Shown here: piece by piece, positions 62,452-64,000 of the stretch
How positions within the stretch are numbered: the stretch's first letter is position 1
How the letters are laid out: each line of letters starts with the position of its first letter
From: Sphingomonas sp. PP-CE-3A-406
Lineage (GTDB): Bacteria > Pseudomonadota > Alphaproteobacteria > Sphingomonadales > Sphingomonadaceae
Direction of reading: 5' to 3'
Assembly: GCF_003688625.1 (NCBI RefSeq)
Contig: NZ_RCWY01000001.1
Location: forward strand, 992,001-1,056,000
Length of the DNA stretch: 64,000 nucleotides
The notes under the pieces: model-generated
What the model was told of the DNA's origin: nothing
The model's input: only the letters and a program-made list of their open reading frames with translations
Databases searched by the model: none
Position numbers and translations under genes: made by a program

Positions 62452-64000
62452 TTATTGCAGGTCGAGCACGACCACCGACATCGGCGGCAACGTCGCCGAC
62501 ACCGTACCACCAGCCGCCTGCGCGCCGTTAAAGGCGACCGGGCGCACCGTATCGGGCTGCTCGAAGCTGTTATGCGCGTCCATCGTCGTGCCCGTGACGA
62601 TCCGCCCGGTCACGCCGCTCGCCTGAACGCCCGCGAGCGTCATCGCCACCGGGATCGCACGATGCGGATCTAGGTTGACGAGCGCGACGTGCACCTTGCC
62701 CGCGACATCGCGCACCGCCGAGACGCTGACCGCCGGCACTGCCACTTCGGACTCGTGATACCAGGGCGATTTCAGATCGACCGGCAGCGTCGTCGCATCC
62801 TGCCAGGGCTTGTACAGGTCGAACACCCAATAGGTCGGCGTCTTCACCATCTTGGCGCCGTCGGTCAGCAGCATCGCCTGCAACACGTTCACCATCTGCG
62901 CGATCGCCGCCATCTTCACCCGGTCGGCGTGATGCGCGAAGATGTTAAGGTTGAGCCCGGCGACCACCGCATCGCGGACGCTGTTCTGCTGCACCAGGAA
63001 GCCGGGGTTGCTGCCCGGCGTCGGATCGTACCACGTGCCCCATTCGTCGACGACCAGCCACTTGGTCTTGCCCGGGTCATATTTGTCCATGATCGCCGAA
63101 TGCTTGGTGACGAACTCGTCCATCTGCAGCGTGTGCTGCATCGTCAGCGCCCATTCATGCTCCGAGAAGCCAAGCGCCGGGCCCTTGTCGGTCCAGACCT
63201 TGTCGCGCGGCCGCGTGTAGTAATGCAGCGACAGGCCGTCGATGTTCTTGCCGGCGATCCGCATCATCGTGTCGGTCCAGTCGTAATCCCCCTCGCTGGG
63301 GCCGCTGGCGATCCGGAGCATCTTGCCGTTCCCCGACTTGGCGAACACGCCGTAGCGGTTGGTCAGGTCGGCGGCATATTCCGCGCGCATGTTGCCGCCG
63401 CAGCCCCACAGTTCGTTGCCGATGCCGACATACGGCACCTTGTACGGTGCGGGGTGGCCGTTCGCCGCGCGCTCCTTGGCGAGCGTCGAGCCGTTCGGCG
63501 AGGTCATGTATTCGAGCCACTGCGCGGTCTCGCTCGGCGGCGCGCTGCCGACGTTGGCGGAGATATACGCTTCGGCGCCCAAGCGTTCGGCGAACCCCAT
63601 GAATTCGTTGGTCCCGAACGCGTTGTCCTCGTTCACGCCGCCCCAGTTGGTGTTGATCTTGATCGGCCGCTTGCCGCGCGTGCCGATGCCGTCGCGCCAG
63701 TGATATTCGTCGGCGAAGCACCCGCCCGGCCAGCGCACCATCGGCACCTTGACCGCCTTCAGCGCCTCCAGCACGTCGCGACGATAACCGTGGTCGTTGG
63801 GGATCGACGACTTCTCGCCAACCCAGATCCCGCCATAGATGCCATGGCCGAGATGCTCGGCGAACTGGCCGAACACCTGTCGGTTCATCACCGGGCCGGG
63901 CCGGCTCGCGTCGATACCGACCGTCGCCGTGGCGCTAGCCGGAGCGGCTGCGGGCGCATCCTGCGCGGAGGCGGACATCGCCGTGGTCGTCATCAGAGTC
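62452..64000 (-). CDS. Secreted GH51 alpha-L-arabinofuranosidase, 5' end outside the window
   Basis: At least 513 residues. GPVMNRQVFGQFAEHLGHGIYGGIWVGEKSSIPN, VPMVRWPGGCFADEYHWRDGIG, the acid/base Glu in YVGIGNELWGCGG and the nucleophile Glu in WLVVDEWGTWYDP are GH51 hallmarks. It cuts terminal arabinofuranosyl from arabinoxylan or arabinan. The in-window ATG at 63993 gives only the end of a signal peptide (TAMSASAQDA with an AxA site but no hydrophobic core), and the frame stays open to base 64000, so the true start lies beyond the window. Confidence 0.95.
   Translation of the reverse strand, partial: TLMTTTAMSASAQDAPAAAPASATATVGIDASRPGPVMNRQVFGQFAEHLGHGIYGGIWVGEKSSIPNDHGYRRDVLEALKAVKVPMVRWPGGCFADEYHWRDGIGTRGKRPIKINTNWGGVNEDNAFGTNEFMGFAERLGAEAYISANVGSAPPSETAQWLEYMTSPNGSTLAKERAANGHPAPYKVPYVGIGNELWGCGGNMRAEYAADLTNRYGVFAKSGNGKMLRIASGPSEGDYDWTDTMMRIAGKNIDGLSLHYYTRPRDKVWTDKGPALGFSEHEWALTMQHTLQMDEFVTKHSAIMDKYDPGKTKWLVVDEWGTWYDPTPGSNPGFLVQQNSVRDAVVAGLNLNIFAHHADRVKMAAIAQMVNVLQAMLLTDGAKMVKTPTYWVFDLYKPWQDATTLPVDLKSPWYHESEVAVPAVSVSAVRDVAGKVHVALVNLDPHRAIPVAMTLAGVQASGVTGRIVTGTTMDAHNSFEQPDTVRPVAFNGAQAAGGTVSATLPPMSVVVLDLQ

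Overview
The window looks like chromosome of a Sphingomonas-type alphaproteobacterium. It is GC-rich and densely packed. Most protein sequences read as sphingomonad versions of familiar families, and there is a monocistronic-style gyrA, a ctaA/COX15, an rplM-rpsI pair, a merC-zur pair and a plant-polymer sugar locus. No rRNA, CRISPR array, transposase or prophage gene was found. Species cannot be assigned from sequence alone.

Region 1 (1-15700) is housekeeping: the end of a DEAD-box helicase, a membrane acyltransferase with a Zur-type operator, tRNA-Gln, a branched-chain aminotransferase, a MarR regulator, a ubiK/ybjN/proC cluster, tspO, tlyA, dxs with a translationally coupled 37-residue membrane peptide, zur with merC, heme A synthase, and ribosomal proteins L13 and S9. 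Embedded in it is a two-gene cassette of unknown function (8590-9167). Its Shine-Dalgarno sequence is buried in a perfect 14-bp hairpin directly before the start codon.

Region 2 (15700-33700) holds a polysaccharide deacetylase coupled to a soluble, degenerate histidine kinase, an Lrp regulator, a periplasmic TPR protein, yaaA, gyrA, two identical tRNA-Arg genes, a polytopic membrane/spermidine-synthase-like fusion overlapping hemB, a lipid kinase and a secreted cyclophilin.

Region 3 (33797-41423) begins with a tightly overlapping five-gene unit (ATP-grasp enzyme, flavin monooxygenase, MetN, MetI, MetQ) that reads as an organosulfur or methionine scavenging operon. CorA, a medium-chain reductase and a Tyr/Gly/Arg-rich disordered protein follow.

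Region 4 (41660-47303) is accessory-like. A tRNA-Ala gene lies at one end and a tRNA-like 3' half at the other. Between them are an MFS exporter, a frameshifted DUF4173 relic, a YqiJ/flotillin pair and a PhyH-type dioxygenase.

Region 5 (49432-64000) is a xylan/arabinoxylan utilisation locus: a XylE-type symporter, a LacI regulator, a GH43 enzyme, xylulokinase, xylose isomerase, a FadR-type regulator, GH27, GH3 and GH51. Secreted glycosidases would release xylose, arabinose and galactose. The symporter imports xylose, and XylA plus XylB deliver xylulose 5-phosphate. Several operator-like dyads support local control.

Four families of large mosaic palindromes recur between genes, mostly where convergent genes meet.
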